Positions 11,428-21,766 of a stretch of DNA of 64,000 bases are shown one piece after another. The DNA lies in NCBI GenBank assembly GCA_027579435.1, contig JANBPK010001041.1, positions 1 to 64,000 on the forward strand, given 5' to 3'. The notes under the pieces are model-generated. The model worked only from the letters and a program-made list of their open reading frames with translations, did not search any database and was not told the origin of the DNA. The position numbers and the translations under genes are program-made. This DNA is from Candolleomyces eurysporus. Its lineage: Eukaryota > Basidiomycota > Agaricomycetes > Agaricales > Psathyrellaceae. How positions within the stretch are numbered: position 1 is the first letter of the stretch; each line of letters begins with the position of its first letter.

Positions 11428-12196
11428 TGTGCTTGCCGTCGAGAAGGGCGTCTACGTCGAGTGGAGGGAGGAGGAGGTGGAGGATAAAATGTTGCAGACG
11501 ACGGTGAGCATCGGGTCCTCCACGGAATCAAACTCCGCACCGGTGATTGGCTCTCAATATTCACGTGAGAGACCGGCTCATCTCCTGATTGCCGTGCGGG
11601 CGACTAGCTCCCGGCAGGCCGACTCCCTCCCAGTTGCCTCCAACCACCATCATCGTGCCATGGTCCCTTATCGTCCCAGCCAGCAGAAATACGGACTTCA
11701 ACCGGAATCTCTAAAGTCTGAAGCTACATTTTATTATTATATTGACCTCAAGTGTCTTAATTTGCCTTCTTCAGCATGGTTCTCCCTTCTGCTATGAACC
11801 AATAACCAACAATCGGCTGCGGTCGGACAGTCCGAAACTCTTTCATCTACTCATCTATGGCAGAGCCTGCCCACAGCTTTGGGGTTCTGCTATAGTGATT
11901 TGTCTTCTGTTCTCGAACTTGGATCTCCTAGCTCTACAACGGTTAGCTCAAGCCCAGAGATTAACAACGACCAACGCCAAATTCTCCGTCAAGGGTCAAG
12001 CTTGACTTTTTCGAGTCAAACCACTATGGTAAACGTTCCGCGAGAATTGTGCCGTCATTGAAACAGCCCATGGCGAAAACCACTCAGAGGTTCTTGTCCC
12101 GTCCGAAGTGATGCTGGCTTCAACGGCTGATATCGCTCTCTCGTCGGACATGAACGAGTTATTTTTGGTTGGTCGTATTTTCTTTGGCCAGACAGG
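11428..12196. other. intergenic stretch
   Basis: This divergent interval lies between SDH3 and the small gene at 12347. No coding region is supported. It probably holds both promoters. Confidence 0.4.
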
Positions 12197-12203
12197 TATA
12201 AAA
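12197..12203 (+). promoter_or_regulatory. TATA box of the small gene at 12347
   Basis: TATAAAA lies 150 bp before the ATG at 12347. A CT-rich leader follows. Confidence 0.4.
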
Positions 12204-12346
12204 TCTGAGAAATCGAGTGCTGTTCTCTCCAACAATCGTTCACAACCTCTTACACAAACAGTCAGTCGACAATCCCCACTATCTTTCTAACGAACTGACT
12301 GATCTTCCCCTGACCCAGCCCGTGCTCTTTCTCCGTCCAACTTAGA

Positions 12347-12599
12347 ATGCCTCCCACCAAGAAGACCACTCCCGCTGGTGCATCCCCGCACCCCCGCCTC
12401 TCAGGTCTGTCGTCGTTCAGTACCACGGCACTCGTATTACGCACTAACACTTGTCTAGGGTAAGGCGACTAAGGCCACTGGTCGTGTTACCCAAGCCGCT
12501 GCTACGGTCAACACGAGCGCAAGTAGCCCGGCCACTGGGGACACTCCTGCGAGCTCTGCAAAGACTCGCAGCAAATCCAAGAAGAATCCGGCTTTGTAG
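12347..12599 (+). CDS. small Lys/Ala/Thr-rich protein, frame broken at a C homopolymer
   Basis: Exon 1 (12347-12404) starts MPPTKKTTPAGASPHP. A 54-nt intron (12405-12458) has a GTCTGT donor, a CACTAAC branch-like site and a CTAG acceptor. Exon 2 (12459-12599) reads GKATKATGRVTQAAA and ends in a basic tail KSKKNPAL before TAG. Exon 1 is 58 nt, so the two frames do not join. One C fewer in the run of five at 12391-12395 would give exon 1 the end ASPHPASQ and a clean product of about 65 residues. The likely cause is a homopolymer error, in line with the N artefacts in this window, though real decay is possible. A TATA box upstream supports expression. I do not recognise the family; the composition suggests a nuclear or nucleic-acid-binding protein, as inference only. 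Confidence 0.5.
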
Positions 12600-12677
12600 G
12601 AGAGAAAGGGTAGATTGAGAAACCATACCCAGACGTTGTAATATTCGCGTTCGATAGTGCCGTCTAGTCTCGAGCCA

Positions 12678-12678
12678 N
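12678..12678. other. N before a T6 homopolymer (assembly artefact)
   Basis: This is one of eight N bases in the window (12678, 24248, 28528, 31067, 39201, 45430, 54936, 55201). All directly precede a homopolymer of 5-7 nt. This one is in non-coding DNA between 12600 and 12989, a stretch where I see no gene. Confidence 0.7.
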
Positions 12679-12989
12679 TTTTTTAGTCTTTTTTGGCTGA
12701 TATCTGAGCTGTAGGATGTATTACCACCATTATTGTAGCTGAGATAGATTTTATTTCGGTTCGGTGGGGATCGTGAAGTGTTAAGCGCCTTGAGGCTGTG
12801 TTCCGACCGTCCAAAATAAGACACTGACAGGTCTGCGGTTTCCACACTGTCATCGGTTATGGCGTCCACGTATAAAGCGTGAACGCTTGCTTTTTACCAT
12901 TGTTGTTGACTTCCCAATAGGCGCGGTGAGGGTTTCCCTAACGCTCTGCATGTTTTAGAACTGACGAACAAGTGCTCAATAAGCCTCTG

Positions 12990-14735
12990 ATGACTGATAT
13001 TCGTAACAAAGAGTTACACGGATCTGGTTGGGGCAACCTGCCAGAGGAGCTGGTCCTTGGCATCATATCGCAGGGACTTGGCAGAAGCGACTGTCTTTCT
13101 CTGTGCTATGTCAATCGGGCGCTGAACAGGATCGTCATCGGACATATACTGGCCGTCAATGGAATCAAAAGGCCAGCATCCTACTTCAAAGTGATCCTCG
13201 ACCCCGACCCAATTTCACCATTCGACGTTTTATCAGTATTATCGCACTCTGTTCACGTCAAAGATTTTGTCAAGCTCGTGTTCGGCTTTTCCAAAGTCAA
13301 GTCACTCTCAACTTCACTTCGCCGAGTGGCATCTTTCCTTCGTTCCTCGCATTCATTCCAGTCCATAACCTTCCTATACGCGATCGAGTACTCGCCCTTC
13401 CCTGCGCCCAACACACAGAAGGAGGTGGTGAAGGCATTTCAAGAACTGTTTGATGCAGTTTTCTCCAAGCCTATCAAGCAGATTATATTCCAGGGGACAC
13501 CGGGTCGTGTAGGGCAGTTCTATCAGTTCAGTAAGGACTTGGACGTATCCCAAACGGCAACACTGCGATCGAAACTTCTCAAAGGCATTCGAAAATATCT
13601 GGGACGCAGCGTGGCCAAGCCGAAAGAAAATACCCGAGATGCAATAATTCTCGATGACAAGCGCTACAAGCAATCTCCGCGCTTGAAGCCCCGTATTCAG
13701 CCCCTTCGTTACACACACCCGGATGTCACCAACCTCGCCTATCTGACTATTGCCGGATTGGATTTTCTATGCCCTCCATTCTCCCAGTGGATATACCCCA
13801 TGCTGAACGCGTCCAAGCTCCAGCATTTTCGACTAGTCTTCCAGTCCCGTCCTGCGGATTTGGAAGAGGTCAAGTTCATCCTTCGGCGTCTGGCTTCGGC
13901 AATGCCACACCTCCCAAAACTCCGAGTGCACGACTTCCGGTCCGACATTCAGACCCTTGGGGTCCTGATGGAAGGGATAAGCGCATTTGCCAATCTTGAA
14001 TTCTTGGTCATGCAGACCGACCCAACACCTAGCGACAAGTTGAAGCTAGAATCGGACCTCGAGCAGCTCCGGAACGACTTGAAGATTGGTTTGGAGTCAC
14101 CATCAAGCTCCGCTGGCACCAATTTGAAGTTGCCACCCACTTTCAAGTTCTCACCCGAATCTCGTTTGCGTCGAATCGTCGCGTCACCGGATGTCCTCGA
14201 ATTTCTGGTCGCCACCACCATAGGCTCCAATCCTCAGGAGACCAAATTACTCCCTTGTTTGGAATCCGTCAAAATTCTTTATACATTCGATAAAATGACA
14301 AGATTCAGCCCAAAAAACCTCGCCAAATGCCTGAAATCTATCAAAGTGTTGGCGCCCGAGACAATCAGTGTTCGCTTGGACTTCAAGAACAGGGAGTGCC
14401 TTGAATTCCCTAAGCTCATAGACAACGGTCACGGTGTGTCAGACGGGGGTCTCGACTTGGACGTGCTCAACATACGGAAGGAAATATCCCAAGTTGGAGA
14501 ATTGGATCTGCGTTTCCCGAAAACGCGAGGGGAAATATTCGCGGATCTCAAGGAGACAGGTGTGTTTCGTCGACTCTTCTTCGAATTGATTCTTGTATTT
14601 TGTGGTATCAAGTTTTTGGCGGTAGTGCCTTCTGACCGTTATATAGATTGTGACTTGCAGATGGGGTTGAACGGTCCGCAGCTTAAACCAGTGTTTGTGA
14701 ACAGTAACTCTAGAATGACTCTCATGTGGTTCTGA
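12990..14735 (+). CDS. F-box domain protein
   Basis: A single exon encodes 581 residues from the first ATG in frame. The F-box lies at about residues 14-60 (NLPEELVLGIISQGLGRSDC, then LCYVNRALNRIV). The rest shows the irregular leucine-rich pattern of agaricomycete F-box proteins, for example YLTIAGLDFLCPPFSQWIYP and LRVHDFRSDIQTLGVLMEGI. It would act as a substrate receptor of an SCF ubiquitin ligase, if active. It is not closely similar to the tandem trio at 1475-7137 or to the gene at 17974. The absence of introns is common for F-box genes in this group. Confidence 0.75.
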   Translation: MTDIRNKELHGSGWGNLPEELVLGIISQGLGRSDCLSLCYVNRALNRIVIGHILAVNGIKRPASYFKVILDPDPISPFDVLSVLSHSVHVKDFVKLVFGFSKVKSLSTSLRRVASFLRSSHSFQSITFLYAIEYSPFPAPNTQKEVVKAFQELFDAVFSKPIKQIIFQGTPGRVGQFYQFSKDLDVSQTATLRSKLLKGIRKYLGRSVAKPKENTRDAIILDDKRYKQSPRLKPRIQPLRYTHPDVTNLAYLTIAGLDFLCPPFSQWIYPMLNASKLQHFRLVFQSRPADLEEVKFILRRLASAMPHLPKLRVHDFRSDIQTLGVLMEGISAFANLEFLVMQTDPTPSDKLKLESDLEQLRNDLKIGLESPSSSAGTNLKLPPTFKFSPESRLRRIVASPDVLEFLVATTIGSNPQETKLLPCLESVKILYTFDKMTRFSPKNLAKCLKSIKVLAPETISVRLDFKNRECLEFPKLIDNGHGVSDGGLDLDVLNIRKEISQVGELDLRFPKTRGEIFADLKETGVFRRLFFELILVFCGIKFLAVVPSDRYIDCDLQMGLNGPQLKPVFVNSNSRMTLMWF

Positions 14736-15394
14736 CTTGCCTAATTATTGCACATGGATCCAGATTTACAATAAATTTACATATCTCGCGAGAGGAGGGG
14801 AAACCTCTCCCTTCATGTTTATTTTCCTGAATAAGGATGAACAGATCGATTTCTGATTCCAATTGGTGAGTTGGGCCCTATCTCGAATGTTGCGCAGAGA
14901 CGGCAGCCAGCTCGGGGCCATGCAATGCGAGAGAAAAACACTCCAATCCGATCGAAACCACAACGAAGGAAAAAGTAGAAGAAAGAGGGCACTCACGCCA
15001 CTCAGAACAAGCGAGAAACTCGAGCCCAACCTCTACCTCTCTCGATCTGTCGGATGTGCATTGCTATGACCGTGTGATTTGCGTTGGAAAAATTCGGGAG
15101 GGGATGCAGAATGCTGTCGTCCACAGTCACTCTAATTTGATCAGTCTCATTCATCACCTCGACCCCAAAGTTCGACTTCAGGCAATTTTCTAAGCGTCAA
15201 CTTTGGAAGACAGGACATATGCTACAATACTATACTCTTGAACTTTGCGGAGGCTCCCATGGGGATCAAAAGATCCGCTGCATCTGCTATCAATAAGAAT
15301 AAGAATAAGCAGCGTTTAGCGCTTGAATGTGTCTGCGATTGATGACTTCATTTCCCATATCAAGTATTCAGCCTTCGCTCGTACCATTACCATC
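14736..15394. other. intergenic stretch
   Basis: I see no gene. The stretch contains the 3' end of the F-box gene and the promoter of the BTB gene. Confidence 0.4.
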
Positions 15395-16596
15395 ATGTCT
15401 ATCGTTTTGGACGAGTCTGTCAGTGACGGGACGTCTCCCGGGCCCATCGCGGGTCCCGAACGTGTCCGATGGGGTGGCATCCTCTTCTTCAAAGTGTGTA
15501 TCAAGTCTCTGTTGCATCTTCAATCGCTCGATCTGTGTGGATGAACAATTTTTTGTTGTACCGCGTTGCAGGTCGAACAGTCCATCTTTGAAGCTCCTCG
15601 GTATAGGTTCGCCGAGTATTCCGAGGTCTTCGAAACCATGTTTCAGCTGCCTGCTGGAAACGACGGGACGGTCGAAGGACAAGACGAAGCACATCCGATT
15701 ATTTTGGAAGGCTATCAGGCAGCCCACTTCTGTGCGTTGTTGAAGATTCTCTACCCGACGTGAGTCGTAGCCGTACGCGTTCTTTCAAGTCAGGAACTGA
15801 CAGGCCAGATGACGAGGGCAGACCAGATGACTTGATCTCCGGCAGGTTCAAATTGGAAAAGGAGGAGTGGATCGGCGTGCTCAACTTATCGACGAGGTGG
15901 AGCATGAAGAAGGTATGCCTCAAATCTCATCAACTACTCTCTGATCCCGAGCGCTGAGCATCGTCTCTTCAGATCAGGAAACACGCTATCAACGAGCTCT
16001 CCGAGGTTTCCCTGAATCCGATTGAGAAGATTACTCTAGGACGAGAGCATAAAGTTGCGAAATGGTTCCGAGATGGGCTGACCGAACTTGTGTCTGAACA
16101 TCCCGTCCGGCCTTTGGCCGAGCTCAAGTCTCAGCTGGGGACGGAAATGGCGTGTACTTTGTTGTGGGTTCAGAACCACACGCAAACGTCTCCTGGAGGG
16201 CTAGTCATCACTGAGCTCACCCTCGGCATGCTCGGGTGCTTCCACTGCCAAGCTGCTATGTTCACCAGTAGAAATTGTGCCTCTTGCTCGAGAACAATAG
16301 CAGTCGACGATCACAACGCCCTCTCTCTAGCTCGTGGAACCTTTGACATGTACGTCAACCCTGGTCTTACAACCGATGGATTTGCAACGACTACTTTTTA
16401 TATCAACCTTAAATATGTGATGTGCAAGAACTGCTCGAACCGCGCGCTTCCTATCATGAGCTACACCTGTCCCAAGTGCTCCCAGGATACGACCCACTTA
16501 GGCTTACAGTTGATACGCGGTGGTGCCAGTGTTTCTCAGAAAATACTTGAAGAGTTCGGGGACGAGATAGCCCAATACGAGTCTTGGGACCAGTAG
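15395..16596 (+). CDS. BTB/POZ domain protein with C-terminal Cys pairs
   Basis: Exons 15395-15493, 15572-15759, 15804-15912 and 15973-16596 give 339 residues. Intron 2 is only 44 nt but is the only acceptor that keeps the frame open. The BTB core reads VRWGGILFFKVEQSIFEAPR, then FETMFQLPAG and a helix with FCALLKILYP, as in the agaricomycete BTB family. The second half has CFHCQAAMFTSRNCASC and, further on, CKNC and CPKC. These four CxxC pairs could form one or two zinc ribbons. BTB proteins often act as dimerising adaptors, including in Cul3 ligases. The role here is unknown, but the domain call is good. Confidence 0.75.
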
Positions 16597-17973
16597 TCGT
16601 TGACATGATCTCTTTCAAACCTTTCGATGTAGGAATAGTAGTCGCAGTCGCAGTCGCAGTAGCGTCCTTGACCAAGAGAAGTAGCCTGGCCCACCTTGAT
16701 CCCCACTTCACCTGTAATATCCAGACTCGTCTATGATAAGACCCTATGCATGCGTGAATTGATGTCACAGAGATATTCGGAGATCGAGCCTCGTGCATTC
16801 GAGCATGACAGTGGTCACTAAGATTAGAAGCGATCGCAAAGCGTCCAGTGCTCTTTCTTTCCTTCGTGTTTACCTTTTGAAGTGACTGTAGGGTGGAGGA
16901 CTCAAATAAAACGACTGGGAACCTATTGATTTCATGAAGTATTTGCGTGTGCGCCGATGACTTTGAATTCCGAGTCTAACTCCGAGGCAAACGTTTACCT
17001 GCAGATCTCGACAACAAACCAAAATGGGACGTTGAGGTGCACACTGACGACAAGGGAAAGTAAAAATGAATGCACATCAGGCAGAAATATCGGAGTAGGT
17101 AGGTCCAACCGGGGTACGAGTATGGTATCCCAAAGAGTCTAATAACGGTGATGGATGGAACTCGTTGAAGATACCCACAATCAAACTACTCAGTACACCA
17201 TCCCCGACCATCTTCCACAACTGTCAATTGCACCCAAATGGACACCACCACCCTTCCCGCATGTACCGTCTTTCGACATTTTCAACGCCCACGACGCTCG
17301 CGTCGCAGTCGGAGGCTGAGGAGGTATGAAATTAATAATGAGTACAAGTCTTGCCTCGCTTCGCTACGACTTCAGGATTCGTGACTACAACTCAAGTGTA
17401 CTCATAGAATACGAGCTTGTGAAGTATCTGGTCAATATGTTGAGTTCTGCTTGAATTTGCATGCCTGGGGACGTGCGGATTTTTGCATTTTCGCAGTTGT
17501 AATAATCTCCGACAGTTGACATGAAATATGCAAAATCTCCGTGGTTATTTCTTGTTAGGCATAGTTGCGCCGCCCCCTCTAGAGCTTGAGCTTCGGTGTG
17601 CATCCCAAATTATATGTGCCTCGTAGTTCATCTCTTGGAGACAATGCCACAAATGGCACAATAAAAAGTAGGATCAGTGACGCACGTATCCATCTTTACA
17701 ATATACCAAAGTATCTCGCAAAGGAAAGGAAAACCTCTCCTTTGATATTTACGAAGCATGGCTTAGATTTTCGCATTCTTACCCGTCACGATGGGGACGT
17801 AGTCGCCGAAAAGGACCAGTTGAGAAGAGCTGTTCTCTGCTCGCGGACTTATGCCATCCCGGAACACCTGACCGTTGATCCGGCGTCAGCGGCCGGTTGA
17901 CGAGCAGATGAAAAAATTGGAAAATCATGCTCCACTCGGAGTCCAGCTTGAACCTTCCCCCAAATACCTATCG
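16597..17973. other. intergenic stretch
   Basis: No gene is supported. A short GTCGCA hexanucleotide repeat of about 3.5 units occurs at 16641-16661. In-frame sequence upstream of the next F-box gene (from 17908) could add 22 residues to it. Confidence 0.4.
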
Positions 17974-19503
17974 ATGGACCTTGAAGCAAGTGATCTTTCT
18001 CATCTACTCATAAACAACGACCCTCCCAACGCCTTCCAGAGGACGTGCTTGAAACAGGGGGCCGAAGCTTTGATCAAGGAGATCGAGGATTTGCGTCGTT
18101 CCAATGCCCTCGACCCCGCCTTGGAAGACCTAAAATGTCGCCTTCGGCAACACAAGATATTGCTCTCCCCGTGGAGGCGAATCCCACTGGAGCTTATCTC
18201 GGAAATTCTTTCCCATGTAGAGCTTCGTCCAGTCCTCAGGTGGTTGGAAAGGAAGGAGCTGAAGTGGCTATGCCTGGTTTGCAAAAACTGGTGGCATGCT
18301 GCTAAGCTCACGCACAAATTCTGGAGTGGACTCTCGTTCTGCTTCGATCCAAAGGACAACTTGCGATGGAACCTTGTCGCCGACTGGTTCCGTCGTTCGG
18401 GCTCTGCGCCAAGGACACTGCAATTGCAGATAATGTCCCATTCCTACTCCAACTGCGACAAGGCGAAGAACTGTTTACTGGCGTCATCCGGCCTTCCAGA
18501 GCTCTTGGCACAGGGTCCAGCCTTGACCCGCTTTAGCATTAGAGCTGCCGACGCACGGTGTGTTCAAAGCCTTTTGCACGCGATCGAGGCTCGGAAACCA
18601 AAGTCCAAACGGTGCCCATGGGACTCCGTCACATCCCTGTCCATTTCCGACTCGGCCGGAAAATGGGGCGAAGATGCGTCCAAATTCCTGTCGAAAGGCA
18701 TACCACCGACTTTAACGACGCTCGCACTCTTCCTCCCTTCCTACCCATCCGACGGTGCCATTCCGACCTTCCAGGTTCCAAAAGGCCCCCTCTCAAATCT
18801 CACAACTTTCCATCTACAATGTCACAATTGGCCAAGAAGCTTCGTCATCGCTACGCTGCGCAATTGCCCCAATGTGGAGACGCTGACGCTGGATCTCGCC
18901 GGAAATTTATGGGAATGTGATGGAACGACGACCTCTCGCAACCTCTCCCGTGCAGGCATTCGGCTCTCCAATCTCAAGACGCTCCGTCTGCTTCACGTTC
19001 ATCCAGATGCAGCGACTATTCTCAGCGCTCTAAAAGTCCAAGTCGTCTCTCACTTGGAAGTCAGCTTCATGCCGTTTCAATCCTACTCCGACTTCGACTG
19101 GGAATCCGATAGTGAGGACCCGGACTTCAACTATCATTTCGTGGATCAGACCTTCTCCAAATCATTGTGGAAATTCCTCCAAGACGGGCGCCAAAATACC
19201 CTGCAGTACCTTCGTATCCACGCGTGCCTCATCCAGTGCGAGGTATTTGACAAAATATGGCGGATTGAATCACTTCGACACCTCTGCCTGGACGATGCAG
19301 TTTACGATTACGACCGCAAGGAGTTCCCGGAACTATGGAAGATGGTACCCCGGCCCGTTCCCAACCTCGAGATCCTCGAATTGAACGATTACCAGTCTGA
19401 ATTCATTGACCTCGATGGGATAGAAGAAGTCATTCGGAAGAGGCTCGACCCTCCTATCAACCTCATCTTTGGGCATAAGCGTCACGATCATTGCTGCTGT
19501 TGA
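17974..19503 (+). CDS. F-box/LRR protein
   Basis: A single exon encodes 509 residues from the ATG at 17974. That start is chosen because similarity to the decayed neighbour begins exactly there (MDLEASDLSHL against MDLDTSGLSHL). An in-frame ATG at 17908 would add 22 residues. The N-terminus has a coiled-coil-like stretch (ALIKEIEDLRR and on), followed by an F-box with RIPLELISEIL and WLCLVCKNWW. Leucine-rich repeats follow, such as NVETLTLDLAGN and LSNLKTLRLLHVHPDA. It ends with four Cys in the last eight residues (HDHCCC). It is a likely SCF ligase adaptor. The copy at 19735 is its broken duplicate. Confidence 0.8.
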   Translation: MDLEASDLSHLLINNDPPNAFQRTCLKQGAEALIKEIEDLRRSNALDPALEDLKCRLRQHKILLSPWRRIPLELISEILSHVELRPVLRWLERKELKWLCLVCKNWWHAAKLTHKFWSGLSFCFDPKDNLRWNLVADWFRRSGSAPRTLQLQIMSHSYSNCDKAKNCLLASSGLPELLAQGPALTRFSIRAADARCVQSLLHAIEARKPKSKRCPWDSVTSLSISDSAGKWGEDASKFLSKGIPPTLTTLALFLPSYPSDGAIPTFQVPKGPLSNLTTFHLQCHNWPRSFVIATLRNCPNVETLTLDLAGNLWECDGTTTSRNLSRAGIRLSNLKTLRLLHVHPDAATILSALKVQVVSHLEVSFMPFQSYSDFDWESDSEDPDFNYHFVDQTFSKSLWKFLQDGRQNTLQYLRIHACLIQCEVFDKIWRIESLRHLCLDDAVYDYDRKEFPELWKMVPRPVPNLEILELNDYQSEFIDLDGIEEVIRKRLDPPINLIFGHKRHDHCCC

Positions 19504-19734
19504 AGAGTAGGGGAGTCTTTCTTGTGAAAGGCAGTTCCTGTGTATATACATGTATATTTCTTGGCTTTCCTTACTATCTCAGAAGTTCATTGAATGTTTT
19601 TGGTGGCTACGAGAAATTGATGGCCTCGGTCGACCGGGATACTGCATGATTGATCCGAGTCGTGCGATCGGTCGGTGAGGTTATCTCAAATTTACCTTCG
19701 TATCGTTCGTTTCTGCCAGCTCACTAGCTTGGCC

Positions 19735-21002
19735 ATGGATCTCGACACAAGTGGCCTATCTCACCTCCCCAAAACCAATTATCCCCAAAACTCCTCCCAG
19801 AAAACCTGCTTGGTGCAGAACGTCGACGCTCTAAACAAGGTTATGCTTGGTTTGCAAGAGCTGGTGGACCGCGGCTCAAGTCACGCATCGACTGTGCAGC
19901 GGTCTCTCGTTAGAGCTCGGTAGCAAGGTGCCTCTACCATAGAACCTTATCGCCGACCGGTTCCGTCGCTCAGGCAATGTTCCAAGGACGCTGGATCTAA
20001 ATATGCAACGTCATAACCATTCGGGTGCAACAAGCCGGAGAAATGTCTCCTGGCATCATCCGGATTTCAGAAATTTCTGGCGCAGGGACCAGCCTTGACT
20101 TGGCTATCCATCAACTCTACCAACGTATGGTGCATGAAGAATCTTTTGCACTGTCGAAGCCGGAGTCGAGCTCATGCTCCTGGGATCCCATTTCGTCGCT
20201 GTCCATCTCATGTCCCGGAGCTTGGTATCAAGATTCGTTGTCACTTCTATCCAAAGGCCTGCCATCTGCGTCAACGACCTTCGACCTCTTCCTTCCATCC
20301 TTGCCTTCAGTCTTCGGCATTCCGACCGCCCAAATCCAACCAGGTGTCCTCGCAGGTCTAACAACCCTCCATATAAAGTGCGATTGGCCCAGAAGCTTCC
20401 TTCTTGCCACACTTCAAGATTGCACCAATCTTGAGACGTTGACTCTGGACCTTGCCGGCCATGACTGGATATGCGATGGATCGACTATCTCTCAAAATGC
20501 CCCCGGGGCAGCCGTTCGGCTCCCAAGCTCAAAACCCTTCGTCTTCGACACCTCCTACCAGAGGCAGCGGAAATTCTCAAAATATTCAAAGCTCCAGTCA
20601 TCTCCAGCCGTGACATCAGCTTTGGGCCCTGCGAGGGTGATCCGGACCCCGTGTCTTTTGATCATCCTCAAGTGGAGGACCAATTCGCCAATCCATTGGA
20701 CGTTCCTTCAGCACGGATCCCAAACCGCACTAGGATACCTTCGCATCCACGGAGCATTCCTTCAATACAAGGCGTTTGACAAGATATGGAGGATACAATC
20801 TCTCCGAAATCTGTGCCTGGACGATTCCATGTATGATTACGATCAGTTAAACTTCCCTCTAGTATGGGGTAGAGTACCTCACCCAATTCCCAACCTGGAA
20901 GTTCCCGAATGGTTCGATTTTCCAGACGAGATGGCCGACGTCGACACGATTGAAGAAATCCTTCGGGACAGAGGTATCAAGCTCATATACCCCGGATATT
21001 GA
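19735..21002 (+). pseudogene. decayed tandem duplicate of the F-box/LRR gene at 17974
   Basis: The segment aligns with the intact neighbour from its start codon (MDLDTSGLSHL) to near its end (SLRNLCLDDSMYDYD against SLRHLCLDDAVYDYD). It has lost about 200 bp covering the F-box: the text jumps from NVDALNKV to a stretch matching the LVCKNWW region of the intact gene. Stop codons follow at about 19921, and the repeats are split over at least two frames (20025-21002 and 20471-20779). No splice pattern rescues one long frame. Loss of the F-box and several frameshifts make it a pseudogene. Confidence 0.85.
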
Positions 21003-21687
21003 CGACATCTGGTGAAAGGCGAATTTGGGATGGGGCAAAGGTTTAGGGAAACGTATGTTAATCCCGTGTACATATATCGGTATCGTTCGATTCTGTTATT
21101 TCTTGCGGTTGTACATCTTTTGAACGCTTGGGCATTTAAAGTTTTAAGGATCGAGTTGTCTCGTAGATGATACTCCCGAACGGGCTCCGTCGTCTTCACA
21201 TCAATCAGAGAAGAAGCAGGCCTTCGCCTGAGCCGCGAGCACATGGGTGTGTACTGTTCTCACCCTCTTATTCACAAAATCCACCAGCTCTCGAATCTCG
21301 GCTCAACAGAACGTAAAATTGAACCCTTCGGTGAGCCCCAAGCAAAATCGAAGTTTCAAGTCGACAACTCAAATTGACTTCGAATTCAGGTCTCTTGCCC
21401 ACCGCTATGATTGTCGGCGTTATTGAGCGCTTCGACTTGTTTGGGGAACCCTAGCTTCTCGAGCAAAAGTCCCGAAAACTGTTGTGATCTGACTAAGATC
21501 TGAACATTGGTTCAATCATAACAAGGGTGGTGAGCATGTATGTGACGGCCAACCTCGTTTCTCGCCCCTTTATTGGCTCAAGGCTACGGGCTCGGCATGT
21601 TCTTTAAGTCCCAGGCCCCACAACCCGTTCGTTTTCCTCGGATCTCGCTCCTTTTCAACCCCACCGTCACCTGAGCATCCTGGGGCG
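21003..21687. other. intergenic stretch
   Basis: No gene is supported. This is the promoter region of the secreted lectin gene that follows. Confidence 0.4.
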
Positions 21688-21696
21688 TATATAAAG
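21688..21696 (+). promoter_or_regulatory. TATA box of the secreted lectin/MAG gene
   Basis: TATATAAAG lies 79 bp before the ATG at 21767, a normal spacing for a strongly expressed fungal secretory gene. Confidence 0.55.
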
Positions 21697-21766
21697 TTCA
21701 AAGATCTCCGAGCCAAGGTCGAGTTCCCCACCGTTTGAACCGTCATCGATATCAAGAGGCGCAGCT

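Noticed and set aside
16641..16661. GTCGCA hexanucleotide repeat
   Set aside because: Only about 3.5 units; an ordinary short microsatellite without clear meaning.
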